The translations under genes were made by a program, and so were the position numbers. Source: Rhodobacterales bacterium HKCCA1288 (GTDB lineage Bacteria; Pseudomonadota; Alphaproteobacteria; Rhodobacterales; Rhodobacteraceae). From it: a stretch of 64,000 nucleotides of DNA. The DNA lies in NCBI GenBank assembly GCA_015693905.1, contig CP065161.1, positions 2,277,001 to 2,341,000 of the forward strand, given 5' to 3'. Positions 26,321 to 35,156 of the stretch are shown here, in pieces. Position 1 is the first letter of the stretch, and each line of letters starts with the position of its first letter. Below the pieces are notes generated by a model. That model was given only the letters and a program-made list of their open reading frames with translations. It was not told the DNA's origin and searched no databases.

Positions 26321-27898
26321 GTGGCGGCCCCGCAAATCAGATTGGGCTTTGGCTTTCTCACGGTCGGCGGTTGGACATTGGTCAGCCGCGTCTTGGGATT
26401 TCTGCGCGATATTCTGATTGCCCGCTATCTTGGTGCGGGCGGCGTGGCCGAGGCGTTTTTGGTGGCGTTTTCTTTGCCAAATATGTTCCGCCGCTTTTTT
26501 GCTGAGGGTGCAATGAACACGGCCTTTGTGCCGATTTTTTCCAAAAAACTCGAAGGCGGCAGCGATGCGATGCCATTTGCGCGCAATGCACTATCCATGC
26601 TCGCTGTGTTTCTGATTGGCTTCACCCTGCTTGCGCAGATTGCCATGCCTTGGTTGGTTTTGGCGATGGCATCGGGCTTTGCCGATGATCCCCGCTTTGG
26701 GATCGCGGTGGAATTTGGCCGGATCTGTTTCGCCTATATTTTGCTGATCTCACTGGCGGCGTTGATTTCGGGCATGCTGAATGCGGCGGGTCGCTTTGCG
26801 GCTGCTGCTGCGGCGCCTGTGCTGTTGAATGTGATCCTTGTCTCGGCGCTGATCTTTGGCGCGCAGAGCGCTAAGGACAGCCCCGAAGCCGCGCGCATGA
26901 TCGGGCTGGCCCTGTCTTGGGGGGTGCCCGTGGCGGGCGTGGCGCAACTGGCTCTGGTGTGGGGGGCGGCTGCACGCGCAGGGTTGGTCATCCGCCCAAC
27001 TTGGCCGAAATTCACGCCTGATCTGCGCCGACTGGCCGTTGTGGCAGGGCCTGCCATGCTTGCAGGTGGGGTGGTGCAGGTCAATCTTTTGGTGGGGCGT
27101 CAGGTTGCAAGCTTCTTTGATGGGGCGATTGCATGGTTGTCTTATGCCGACAGGCTATATCAATTGCCGCTCGGTGTGGTTGGGATCGCAATAGGGATTG
27201 TGTTGTTGCCAGATCTCTCGCGCCGCTTGCGGGCAGGCGATGATGCAGGGGGGCGGCAGGCCTTATCGCGTGCGGCTGAGATTGGGATGACCCTGACCAT
27301 TCCTGCCGCGGTTGCGTTGATGGTTATCCCAGTGCCTTTGGTCTCGGTCTTGTTTGAGCGTGGGGCCTTTGAGGGCCAAGACACTATCGCCACGGCTTGG
27401 GCGGTGGCGATTTATGGGGCAGGGCTGCCCGCCTTTGTTCTTCAGAAAATCTGGCAGCCCGTGTTTTACGCGCGCGAGGATACTAAGCGCCCATTTCACT
27501 ATGCCGTGGTGGCAATGGTCATAAATGCCGCTCTCGCCATCGGGCTTGCCTTTTTCATCGGCTATATTGCCGCCGCATTGGCCACCACCATTTCTGCATG
27601 GGTCATGGCCTATCAGCTGCGCCGTGGTGCAAAGACCTATGGTGATGTCGCTGCCTATGATGCGCGGTATCTCGCGCGCATTCCACGCATTGCGGGGGCG
27701 GCCATCGCGATGGGGGCGGTGCTCTATGGTTCGGGATTGATCCTTGCCCCCGTTCTTGAGGGGGGGGGCGTGCGCTATCTCGCGCTTGCGGGGCTGATTG
27801 CAGTTGGCGCGGGAGCCTATGCCCTTTTTGGTCGCCTGTTTGGCGCCTTTTCATTCGGAGAAATTCTGGGCGCGCTGCGCCGCAAAGGGGCCGCGTGA
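26321..27898 (+). CDS. murJ: Lipid II flippase MurJ
   Basis: A 525-residue polytopic protein (about 14 hydrophobic segments) of the MOP/MviN family that flips lipid II to the periplasmic side. Signatures: TLVSRVLGFLRDILIARYLG with the essential Arg residues, and FFAEGAMNTAFVPIF. Later, LPLGVVGIAIGIVLLPDLSR is the typical TM8-9 region. The start is GTG at 26321 with AGGGG nine bases upstream. It directly follows glnD, a usual pair in alphaproteobacteria. Confidence 0.95.
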   Translation: MAAPQIRLGFGFLTVGGWTLVSRVLGFLRDILIARYLGAGGVAEAFLVAFSLPNMFRRFFAEGAMNTAFVPIFSKKLEGGSDAMPFARNALSMLAVFLIGFTLLAQIAMPWLVLAMASGFADDPRFGIAVEFGRICFAYILLISLAALISGMLNAAGRFAAAAAAPVLLNVILVSALIFGAQSAKDSPEAARMIGLALSWGVPVAGVAQLALVWGAAARAGLVIRPTWPKFTPDLRRLAVVAGPAMLAGGVVQVNLLVGRQVASFFDGAIAWLSYADRLYQLPLGVVGIAIGIVLLPDLSRRLRAGDDAGGRQALSRAAEIGMTLTIPAAVALMVIPVPLVSVLFERGAFEGQDTIATAWAVAIYGAGLPAFVLQKIWQPVFYAREDTKRPFHYAVVAMVINAALAIGLAFFIGYIAAALATTISAWVMAYQLRRGAKTYGDVAAYDARYLARIPRIAGAAIAMGAVLYGSGLILAPVLEGGGVRYLALAGLIAVGAGAYALFGRLFGAFSFGEILGALRRKGAA

Positions 27899-27973
27899 GG
27901 GGCATTTCCCATTGCCCCACGCCGCCGCGCCACATAGGTTTCGCAACAGAACAGGCGAAAAGGTGAGATCATC

Positions 27974-29176
27974 ATGATTTCGGGGAAACGTATATTGTTG
28001 ATCATCGGGGGCGGGATCGCGGCCTATAAATGCCTTGAGCTGATCCGCCGTTTGCGCGACCAAGGGGCCGCTGTTACCCCTGTTCTCACACAGGCGGCAC
28101 AAGAATTTGTGACACCACTCTCGGTCGCAGCCCTCGCGGGTCAAAAGCCATATACGCATCTTTTTGATCTGACCGATGAGGCCGAAATGGGCCATATCGA
28201 ATTATCCCGCGCCTCAGATCTAGTTGTGGTGGCTCCAGCAACGGCGAATTTGATGGCCAAAATGGCGGGCGGTCATGCAGATGATCTGGCCTCGACCCTG
28301 CTGATGGCAACTGACAAGCCGGTGCTGATCGCCCCTGCAATGAATGTGCGGATGTGGGAACATCCCGCCACGCAACGCAATTTGGCGCAGCTTTTGGGGG
28401 ATGGGATTCGGTCTGTTGGCCCCAATGAGGGCAGCATGGCCTGCGGTGAATTTGGCCTAGGCCGCATGGCCGAACCCGATGAGATTGTCAGCGCCATTGC
28501 CGCGCAATTTGCGGAAGGCCCGCTTGCGGGGCGACATGTTCTGATTACTTCTGGCCCAACACATGAACCCATAGATCCCGTGCGCTATATTGCCAACCGC
28601 TCGTCAGGGGCGCAGGGGGCGGCACTTGCTGCGGCCTGTCGCGATTTGGGCGCGCGGGTCAGTTTCGTCACAGGCCCTGCATCCGTGCCACCGCCTCATG
28701 GTGTAGATGTGATCAAGGTCGAGACTGCCGCGCAGATGGCAAAGGCCGTGACAGAGGCCCTACCTGCAGATGCCGCTATATTTGCCGCTGCCGTTGCCGA
28801 TTGGCGCGTGGATAATGCCGCGAACCAAAAGATCAAGAAATCGGGCGATGGCGCGCTGCCCCGTCTCAGCTTTGCGGAAAACCCCGATATTTTGGCATCT
28901 GTGGCGCAGATGAAAAAAGGCCGCCCGACCTTGGTTGTAGGCTTTGCCGCCGAAACCGAAAATCTGGTTGATCATGCGCAAGCGAAATTGGCGCGCAAAG
29001 GATGTGATTGGATTGTGGCCAATGATGTGTCCCCTGAAACGGGGATCATGGGGGGTGCATATAATGCGGTCACGCTGATCACGCGCACAGGCGCCGATCC
29101 ATGGCCACGCTTGAGCAAATCTGAGACTGCAGCACGGCTTGCCCTGCGCGTGGCCGAGGCTTTGGGGCAGGCATAA
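27974..29176 (+). CDS. coaBC: CoaBC: phosphopantothenoylcysteine decarboxylase/synthetase
   Basis: A 400-residue fusion for two steps of coenzyme A synthesis. The N-terminal flavoprotein half has PATANLMAKMAGGHADDL, the substrate motif APAMNVRMWEHPATQRN and the catalytic Cys in SMACGEFGLGRM; the C-terminal CTP-dependent ligase half has ITSGPTHEPIDPVRYIANRS and KIKKSGD. AGGTGAG precedes the ATG. The stop shares one base with the dut start, so coaBC, dut and moeB form one operon. A GGGGCA/TGCCCC stem-loop at 27899-27918 separates it from murJ. Confidence 0.95.
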   Translation: MISGKRILLIIGGGIAAYKCLELIRRLRDQGAAVTPVLTQAAQEFVTPLSVAALAGQKPYTHLFDLTDEAEMGHIELSRASDLVVVAPATANLMAKMAGGHADDLASTLLMATDKPVLIAPAMNVRMWEHPATQRNLAQLLGDGIRSVGPNEGSMACGEFGLGRMAEPDEIVSAIAAQFAEGPLAGRHVLITSGPTHEPIDPVRYIANRSSGAQGAALAAACRDLGARVSFVTGPASVPPPHGVDVIKVETAAQMAKAVTEALPADAAIFAAAVADWRVDNAANQKIKKSGDGALPRLSFAENPDILASVAQMKKGRPTLVVGFAAETENLVDHAQAKLARKGCDWIVANDVSPETGIMGGAYNAVTLITRTGADPWPRLSKSETAARLALRVAEALGQA

Positions 29177-29646
29177 TGGCGCAAGTAGAAGTAAAGTTCT
29201 TACGCGAAGACTGGGCCGATCCTGACCTGCCCCTGCCGCGATATGAAACCGATGGGGCGGCGGGTTTTGATCTGCGCGCACAGTTCACGGCTGACGCCCG
29301 CGAGGCCGGGCTGACGCTTGCCCCGCAGACGCGCGCCTTGATCCAAACAGGGTTTCGTGTGGCTGTGCCTCGCGGGTATGAGCTGCAAATTCGGCCGCGA
29401 TCTGGCCTTGCCCTGAAACATGGGGTGACGCTTGCCAATGCGCCTGGAACGGTTGACTGCGATTATCGCGGGCCATTGGGGGTTATCCTCATCAATTTGG
29501 GCGATGCACCTTTTGTTATTGGCCATGGGGATCGGATTGCTCAAGGCGTTGTCGCGCCAGTGACGCAAGTCCGTTTTACGCTTGTGTCGCGTTTGGATGA
29601 AACCGCGCGTGGGGCGGGTGGTTTCGGCTCAACTGGGCAGGGCTGA
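29176..29646 (+). CDS. dut: dUTP diphosphatase
   Basis: A 156-residue trimeric dUTPase hydrolysing dUTP to dUMP and pyrophosphate. All five motifs are seen: 1 DGAAGFDLRA, 2 PRSGLALKHGV, 3 GTVDCDYRGPLGV, 4 GDRIAQGV and 5 RGAGGFGSTG at the C-terminus. Start and stop overlap its neighbours by single bases (TAATG, TGATG). The coaBC-dut order is conserved in proteobacteria. Confidence 0.96.
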   Translation: MAQVEVKFLREDWADPDLPLPRYETDGAAGFDLRAQFTADAREAGLTLAPQTRALIQTGFRVAVPRGYELQIRPRSGLALKHGVTLANAPGTVDCDYRGPLGVILINLGDAPFVIGHGDRIAQGVVAPVTQVRFTLVSRLDETARGAGGFGSTGQG

Positions 29647-30686
29647 TGTTCACGGTTCTTGCAATCATGGCTGCGCTTTGGGGCTTTGGGGCCGTGATGA
29701 AAACCGCCTATACCCCCCGTCTTGTGATGGTCGCCCTTGTCTATGGGGTGGTTGTCTTGGGCCATTTCGTATTGCCCGAGGGCCACCCTTTGCGCATCGC
29801 GACAGGCGAAACTGCCGCGCCATGGTTGATTTTAGGCGGTGCGGTTCTGTTGGTTCTGGCCTATCGCGCGGGTCTAAACCGCTTGCGCCGCGTGGCCCAG
29901 CCCATGATCACGCCCGCGCCGCGCCAAAGCGGCACCTTCACGCCAGAGGAATTAGAGCGCTATGCCCGCCACATCACCTTGCCTGACATTGGTGGGCAGG
30001 GGCAAAAGGCGCTGAAATCGGCCAAGGTTTTGGTGGTGGGGGCAGGTGGCTTGGGCTCGCCTGTTCTGCTGTATCTCGCAGCTGCGGGGGTCGGGCGCAT
30101 TGGGGTGATTGACGCGGATCATGTCAGCCTGTCGAACCTACAACGCCAAATCATTCACCGCGATGCCGATCAAGATATGCCCAAAGTGTTTTCAGCAGAA
30201 CGTGCGATGAAGGCGATAAATCCACATCTTGATATCCGACCTTACAATCGTGCTTTGGACGAGACGATCGCGGCAGAGCTATTCGCGGGCTATGATCTAA
30301 TCATTGATGGCACGGATCAATTTGAAACGCGGGCAATGATCAACCGCGCTGCGGTGTCCGCCAAGCGCCCGCTTTTGGCAGGTGCAATTTCAGCATGGGA
30401 GGGGCAGATTACCCTCTACGATCCAAGTGCTGGCGGGGCATGCATGGCCTGTGTCTTTCCCAATCCGCCTCAGGCAGGGATGGCTGCCACCTGTGCCGAG
30501 ACGGGTGTCATCGGCGCGCTTCCAGGGGTGGTGGGCACCATGATGGCACTTGAGGCCATCAAGCAGATTACAGGTGCGGGTCAGGGGATATTGGGGCGTA
30601 TGCTGCTCTATGATGGGCTTGCGCCTGAGACGCGGATCGTCAAGCTAAAGCGCAATGCTTCTTGCCCCGTTTGCGCAGGGGACTAG
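29646..30686 (+). CDS. moeB: ThiF/MoeB-type adenylyltransferase with membrane-spanning N-terminus
   Basis: A 346-residue protein. Residues about 1-85 hold three hydrophobic segments; a linker leads to a full ThiF/HesA/MoeB domain from about residue 98 (FTPEELERYARHITLPDIGG), with the nucleotide loop VVGAGGLGSPVLLYL, the adenylation residues SNLQRQIIH, the zinc pairs CMAC and CPVC, and the Cys of ATCAETGVIG. MoeB adenylates the small sulfur carrier MoaD; ThiF does this for ThiS, so the exact partner is open. E. coli MoeB is 249 residues and soluble, so the membrane part is extra. Overlaps dut by 1 bp and the convergent SH3 gene by 4 bp. Confidence 0.82.
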   Translation: MFTVLAIMAALWGFGAVMKTAYTPRLVMVALVYGVVVLGHFVLPEGHPLRIATGETAAPWLILGGAVLLVLAYRAGLNRLRRVAQPMITPAPRQSGTFTPEELERYARHITLPDIGGQGQKALKSAKVLVVGAGGLGSPVLLYLAAAGVGRIGVIDADHVSLSNLQRQIIHRDADQDMPKVFSAERAMKAINPHLDIRPYNRALDETIAAELFAGYDLIIDGTDQFETRAMINRAAVSAKRPLLAGAISAWEGQITLYDPSAGGACMACVFPNPPQAGMAATCAETGVIGALPGVVGTMMALEAIKQITGAGQGILGRMLLYDGLAPETRIVKLKRNASCPVCAGD

Positions 30687-31297
30687 TCGAAAATCTCGTC
30701 CTCCATCACGCCCCAAAGGGCGGATTTCTCGACCCATCCTGTAAACCCATCAACGGCAAAACGACACCAGTCGCGTTCGCATTCGCTTACCCGTCCGACC
30801 ACGCCGCGTTGGGCTTGGGCAATGACAGTGGCCTCTGCATCAGGGCGTTGGTGCAAATCGGCAAGGTCAATGTCAATTTGCGCTGTGCGCCGCCCTGACA
30901 AAAGGGCGTAATGCATCCATCCGCCCACCCCGTCATGATCCACGACCCGCCGCCAATGCCCATGCTCGGCCACAACCATCAGCGGCATATTGCGTTCTTG
31001 AAAGACCCAATCAATGCGGTGGTTGCGCGAGGGGCCGCGCCGTGCATAGCCGCGTGTTGCATCCATCGAAACATAGCGCGGCAGCGGAAAACCTGTTTCA
31101 GGCCCAGTGGTCGGGGCGTCAAAACTGGGCGTTGGCGTGGGGGTGGCGGTCTCAAGTTCAGGTGTCTCGACTGGCACAAGATTGTCGGGGCGTGGCAACG
31201 GCACCGCGCCATCGGTGCTTTGCGCCCCTGCGTTGGCTGCAAACACAAGACAAACCGCACCAATCGCTAGGGTTATGCGCCAATCTGACCGTGGCAT
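30683..31297 (-). CDS. Secreted protein with two bacterial SH3 domains
   Basis: A 204-residue exported protein. A signal peptide of about 25 residues ends ANAGAQ; a Pro/Thr-rich linker follows (about residues 30-70) and then two SH3-like units, the first around RRGPSRNHRIDWVFQERN and the second around DLHQRPDAEATVIAQAQRG, each ending in a Trp-rich strand (GWMHYALL, GWVEKSALW). Such domains bind peptidoglycan or protein partners in the envelope. The ATG at 31297 follows GAGGA. Divergent from the dehydrogenase. Confidence 0.8.
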   Translation of the reverse strand: MPRSDWRITLAIGAVCLVFAANAGAQSTDGAVPLPRPDNLVPVETPELETATPTPTPSFDAPTTGPETGFPLPRYVSMDATRGYARRGPSRNHRIDWVFQERNMPLMVVAEHGHWRRVVDHDGVGGWMHYALLSGRRTAQIDIDLADLHQRPDAEATVIAQAQRGVVGRVSECERDWCRFAVDGFTGWVEKSALWGVMEDEIFD

Positions 31298-31498
31298 GAC
31301 TATCCTCAATAGGCCTCGTCCCGCCGCTTTGGGCTGGGTTATTTTGATCTTTCTCACACCATAGCGAGAAAGCCATCGCGGGGGAAGATGACATTACGAA
31401 GCGCCTGTCGCGGCCAAGGCCCCGCGAATGCTTGCACCCGCGCGCAGAATGGGGAAGGGTAACAGCGTCAGACATGCCATCCGCCTCAGGAGAAGCCC

Positions 31499-32485
31499 AT
31501 GCCCGCACCAAGGTTAAAAGTTGTCGTTACCCGCCATTTGCCCGAAGCGGTGGAAACCCGCATGAGCGAATTGTTTGATGTTCAGCTCAATGACGAAGAC
31601 CGCAAAATGAGCCGCGATGATCTGGTCGCAGCGATGAAATCAGCGGATGTTCTGGTGCCATGTGTGACGGATCAGATTGATGCAGGCATGTTGGGGCAAG
31701 CGGGCGAACGGCTCAAGCTGATTGCCAATTATGGTGCAGGGGTCGATCATATTGACGTTGCCACCGCACGCCAACGCGGGGTCTTGGTCACCAATACACC
31801 CGGTGTCATGACGGATGATACCGCCGATATGACTATGGCGATGATCTTGGGTGTTCTGCGCCGCGTGCCAGAAGGGCAGGCTGTCATGCAAACGGGCACA
31901 TGGCAGGGATGGGCGCCAACCGCCTTTATGGGGGGGCGTATCGCGGGTAAGCGTTTGGGTATTCTGGGAATGGGTCGCATCGGTCAGGCCGTGGCCCGCC
32001 GCGCGGCTGCTTTTGGAATGCAGGTTCATTACCACAACCGCCGCAGAGTTCACGCTGATATAGAGACAGCGCTCGGCGCGACTTATTGGGAAAGCTTGGA
32101 TCAAATGTTGGCGCGGATGGATGTGATTTCAGTGAATTGCCCGCACACCCCTTCGACCTTTCATTTGATCAATGCACGCAGGTTGAAGCTGATGAAGCCA
32201 TCAGCGGTGATTGTGAACACATCGCGGGGAGAGGTGATTGATGAAAAAGCACTCACCCGCATGTTGCGCGCGGGTGAGATCGCGGGTGCGGGCTTGGATG
32301 TGTTTGAGCGTGGCCATGATGTGAACCCCCGATTGCGGGAATTGGATAACGTGATCCTCCTCCCGCATATGGGGTCAGCCACGCTTGAAGGGCGGATTGA
32401 GATGGGCGAAAAGGTGTTGATCAATATCAAGACCTTTGCAGATGGCCACCGCCCCCCCGATCTGGTTTTGCCGAGCATGCATTGA
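31499..32485 (+). CDS. D-isomer 2-hydroxyacid dehydrogenase (glyoxylate reductase-like)
   Basis: A 328-residue NAD(P)-dependent dehydrogenase. The Rossmann motif is LGILGMGRIGQAVARRAAAF; the catalytic Arg is in NTSRGEVIDE, the Glu in DVFERGHDVNP, and the His in LPHMGSATLEGR. Close to glyoxylate/hydroxypyruvate reductases (GyaR type), so it probably reduces glyoxylate or oxidises D-glycerate; substrate not proven by sequence. AGGAGAAG precedes the ATG. Monocistronic. Confidence 0.85.
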   Translation: MPAPRLKVVVTRHLPEAVETRMSELFDVQLNDEDRKMSRDDLVAAMKSADVLVPCVTDQIDAGMLGQAGERLKLIANYGAGVDHIDVATARQRGVLVTNTPGVMTDDTADMTMAMILGVLRRVPEGQAVMQTGTWQGWAPTAFMGGRIAGKRLGILGMGRIGQAVARRAAAFGMQVHYHNRRRVHADIETALGATYWESLDQMLARMDVISVNCPHTPSTFHLINARRLKLMKPSAVIVNTSRGEVIDEKALTRMLRAGEIAGAGLDVFERGHDVNPRLRELDNVILLPHMGSATLEGRIEMGEKVLINIKTFADGHRPPDLVLPSMH

Positions 32486-32514
32486 GACAGCGGGGATATG
32501 CGGCAAAAATCGCC

Positions 32515-32979
32515 TCATCCCCGACAGTCGCGCCTGACCTCGCGTTCCCTCAGCCCTGTCTCGACCAACATGCATCTGTCCCGTGCTACATAGTAATAGC
32601 CACGCGCGTAATGCATGACGGCCGTGTCATAAGATCCATCTGACAGCAGCCATGCGCCGCGCAGATATTTGACGGCATAGGTGAGATTGGTTTCTGCATC
32701 CAATAAATCGGCATCTTCACCCGTAAACCCCATATTGCGGGCTGTGGCGGGCAAGATTTGCATCATCCCGTAATAGGGGCCGTTGCGGGCATGGGCACGA
32801 TAGTCGCTTTCCCGTTGGATCACGCGGTGGATCAGGGGGGCGGGCACATCATATTGGCGCGCCATTTTATTCACGAGGGCCCTAATTTCTGCTGTTTCGC
32901 CCGGGTAAAGATCAGGTTCGGGTGTGCCAATGCAGGCCACAAGCATCACGCAAAGGGCTGTGATCATAAGGCGGCGCAT
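32515..32979 (-). CDS. Lytic transglycosylase-like lipoprotein (SLT domain)
   Basis: A 154-residue protein with a short lipoprotein signal (LVAC, Cys16) and an SLT domain: IHRVIQRESDYRAHARNG holds the catalytic Glu, then YYGMMQILPATARNMGF and NLTYAVKYLRGAW. It should cleave the MurNAc-GlcNAc bond in peptidoglycan with 1,6-anhydro product. The domain is minimal in size. A GGGGAT/ATCCCC stem (32492-32522) lies at its 3' end between convergent genes. The AsmA-type gene ends three bases upstream, so both are likely in one unit. Confidence 0.85.
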   Translation of the reverse strand: MRRLMITALCVMLVACIGTPEPDLYPGETAEIRALVNKMARQYDVPAPLIHRVIQRESDYRAHARNGPYYGMMQILPATARNMGFTGEDADLLDAETNLTYAVKYLRGAWLLSDGSYDTAVMHYARGYYYVARDRCMLVETGLREREVRRDCRG

Positions 32980-32982
32980 AGA

Positions 32983-34947
32983 TCAATTCCCCCCGAACAG
33001 GCCACGCAAGGCACCTTCGACCTCATTGCGCAGTTGATTTTCGATGGCATCGCGCGCATCGCCCTCGGCGGGCAGGTTAAGCCGATCGCGCGCCTCTTGT
33101 TCCAGCCTAGCACGCTCTTCGTCAATACGGGCTTGGGCCGCAGCTTCAAGTTCTGCGCGTTCCAGTTCTAGCCGCTGATTGGCCAAATATTCTAGATCAG
33201 GTGCAAAACTAAGATCAGCCCAAGGGCCGCGCACGATGACGGGCACGGCAATATTCGACCCATCGGAGGATGTTTGCACAGCGGGGATCACGCGATATTC
33301 CACTGACTGGCCCCCAATATTGATCTCGCCCGTCCCTGTGACACCGCCCCATCCAGCGGTCAAGGTGAGGTCGTCATTGCGCGCCACACCGCCCGCAATC
33401 GCAAGGGTCGCGGTGATGCTGTCATAGACTGTGCGCGCGCCTTCGCCCCGATAGGAGCTGTCGAGATTGCGGATCATCCCCGCAAGATCAAGCCCCTCAA
33501 TCGCCCCCTGACCAAAGTCAAGCGCGGCACTGCCCTCAAGGCTGTTCATCCATGCCGCTACAGACCGCCCGCCCGCTAAAATGTTGAAGGTGACGTTTCC
33601 CGTGCCTGAAAGGCGGTCATAATCTGCAAAATCTTGCAGCAAGGGTTGCAATTGCACCGCACGGATCGCCATGTTGCTGGCCACGGATCCATTGCCACGG
33701 CCATTTATTACAGTTTGCCCTGCAATCGTGCCGCCATAGGCCACGGCGCGCGCCAAATCGAGCTGCAGACGACCCGCATCAAGCGTGGTTTGTAGCGCAA
33801 TATCTGACAGCCGCATCATACCCAAATCCAATTCGGCAAGGGCCAGATCAAGATCGGCATCTACCGCGAAGAGGCCCGTGAGGTCGATTTCGTCACGCGG
33901 CCATCCGCCGCCTGCGCTGCTGCCCTGGGTTGCGCTGCCTTCTGTCAGGTCGCTTAGGTCAACGCGCCCGCCCGCGATGCGGCCCGTGATCTTAGGGCGC
34001 TCACCGCCTGTGCTGAGCTCTGCAGATAGGGTTATGGCCGTGTCATCTAGCGCAAGGGTTGCATCCATGATCTGCGCAACGCCCTCGGGCGTGATCGCAA
34101 TGGGGCCGTTCAGCGCGATACGATCGCGACCCAATCCCGTCGGTAAAGTCACCGCTGCAATACCCGCCGCAGTCGTGATCGGGGTCAGGTCGGTGATATC
34201 GGCATTCACCTCGCCCGCAAGGCTGAACGGGGCAAGCATAAGCGCGCCGCGATAGCCAAGGCTGCCGCCTGTCCAAGACAGGGACAGATCAATGCGCGCC
34301 TCACGCCCTGCAAGCGCATCGGCAAGAGTGGTGAGGGTCACATCGCCCCTCAAGCGCGCGCCATTGATTGCGGCGTTAAAGCTGCCTGTCAGACCGCCGT
34401 TCAGATCGGGCGCTTCAAGGCGAAGATTGACCGCTTCGGCCGCATAGCTTTGCGCTGTTGTGGCATCAGTATAGCGCAGGGTGCCATCGCTGATCTGTGC
34501 AAGGCTGAGGCTGATTTGCGGCAGGTCACCGCTTGTGCCTGTCTCGGCTGTGGGGGCGGTGGTTGAAAATTCCCAATTGGCCTGTCCATCTGCGTTTCGC
34601 AGCAAAATGATGTCAGGTTTTATAAGTTCCGCGCGCGCAATCCGCACCTCGCCAGAAAAAAGGGGCATGATTTCGACCCCGATATGCAAGGCCTCAGCCC
34701 GCAGCATCGGGCCTTGATCCGCAGCCCAGTAAGGGTTGGAAATTTCAAAACCTTCGGCGCTGATCCCGATCATGGGGTAAAAACTTGGCCGCACTGCGCC
34801 CGTCAGGGTCACATCACGCGCGAGGCTGGCCGATAGCCGCTCTGTCGCCAATCTGGCAATGGTATCCGTTGGAATTAACGCAATCCCTCCAACAGCCACG
34901 CCTACGAAAATCACGACAGCCAAAATGACCCGCAACACCCACTTCAT
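32983..34947 (-). CDS. AsmA-family protein
   Basis: A 654-residue protein with an N-terminal membrane segment (VLRVILAVVIFVGVAVGGIAL), an AsmA domain (LARDVTLTGAVRPSFYPMIG and ISNPYWA), a long beta-rich region, and the AsmA_2/C-terminal part with FADYDRLSGTGNVTFNILAGG and LTAGWGGVTGTGEINIGG. The last 70 residues form a Glu/Arg-rich coiled coil before LFGGN. AsmA-like proteins are thought to bridge the periplasm for phospholipid transport to the outer membrane. Followed by the SLT lipoprotein. Confidence 0.88.
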   Translation of the reverse strand: MKWVLRVILAVVIFVGVAVGGIALIPTDTIARLATERLSASLARDVTLTGAVRPSFYPMIGISAEGFEISNPYWAADQGPMLRAEALHIGVEIMPLFSGEVRIARAELIKPDIILLRNADGQANWEFSTTAPTAETGTSGDLPQISLSLAQISDGTLRYTDATTAQSYAAEAVNLRLEAPDLNGGLTGSFNAAINGARLRGDVTLTTLADALAGREARIDLSLSWTGGSLGYRGALMLAPFSLAGEVNADITDLTPITTAAGIAAVTLPTGLGRDRIALNGPIAITPEGVAQIMDATLALDDTAITLSAELSTGGERPKITGRIAGGRVDLSDLTEGSATQGSSAGGGWPRDEIDLTGLFAVDADLDLALAELDLGMMRLSDIALQTTLDAGRLQLDLARAVAYGGTIAGQTVINGRGNGSVASNMAIRAVQLQPLLQDFADYDRLSGTGNVTFNILAGGRSVAAWMNSLEGSAALDFGQGAIEGLDLAGMIRNLDSSYRGEGARTVYDSITATLAIAGGVARNDDLTLTAGWGGVTGTGEINIGGQSVEYRVIPAVQTSSDGSNIAVPVIVRGPWADLSFAPDLEYLANQRLELERAELEAAAQARIDEERARLEQEARDRLNLPAEGDARDAIENQLRNEVEGALRGLFGGN

Positions 34948-35156
34948 CGAGAATCCCCCAAGCTATTTTTGTAACCCCAAGCACCTTTGTGTTTAGCGGC
35001 TATGGTTTGGGGCCGTAAAGCCTTGGCGGTGCCTTTTTGTTCAAGGTTGCGCGAGGTCATGGCAGAACAAGATGAGGCTGGATGTTGGCCCGCGCCGATG
35101 GTGCCTGAGTGCTTTCTTGCTTCACGATGGCCAAAAGCCACGCTATAGCGCGGGAT

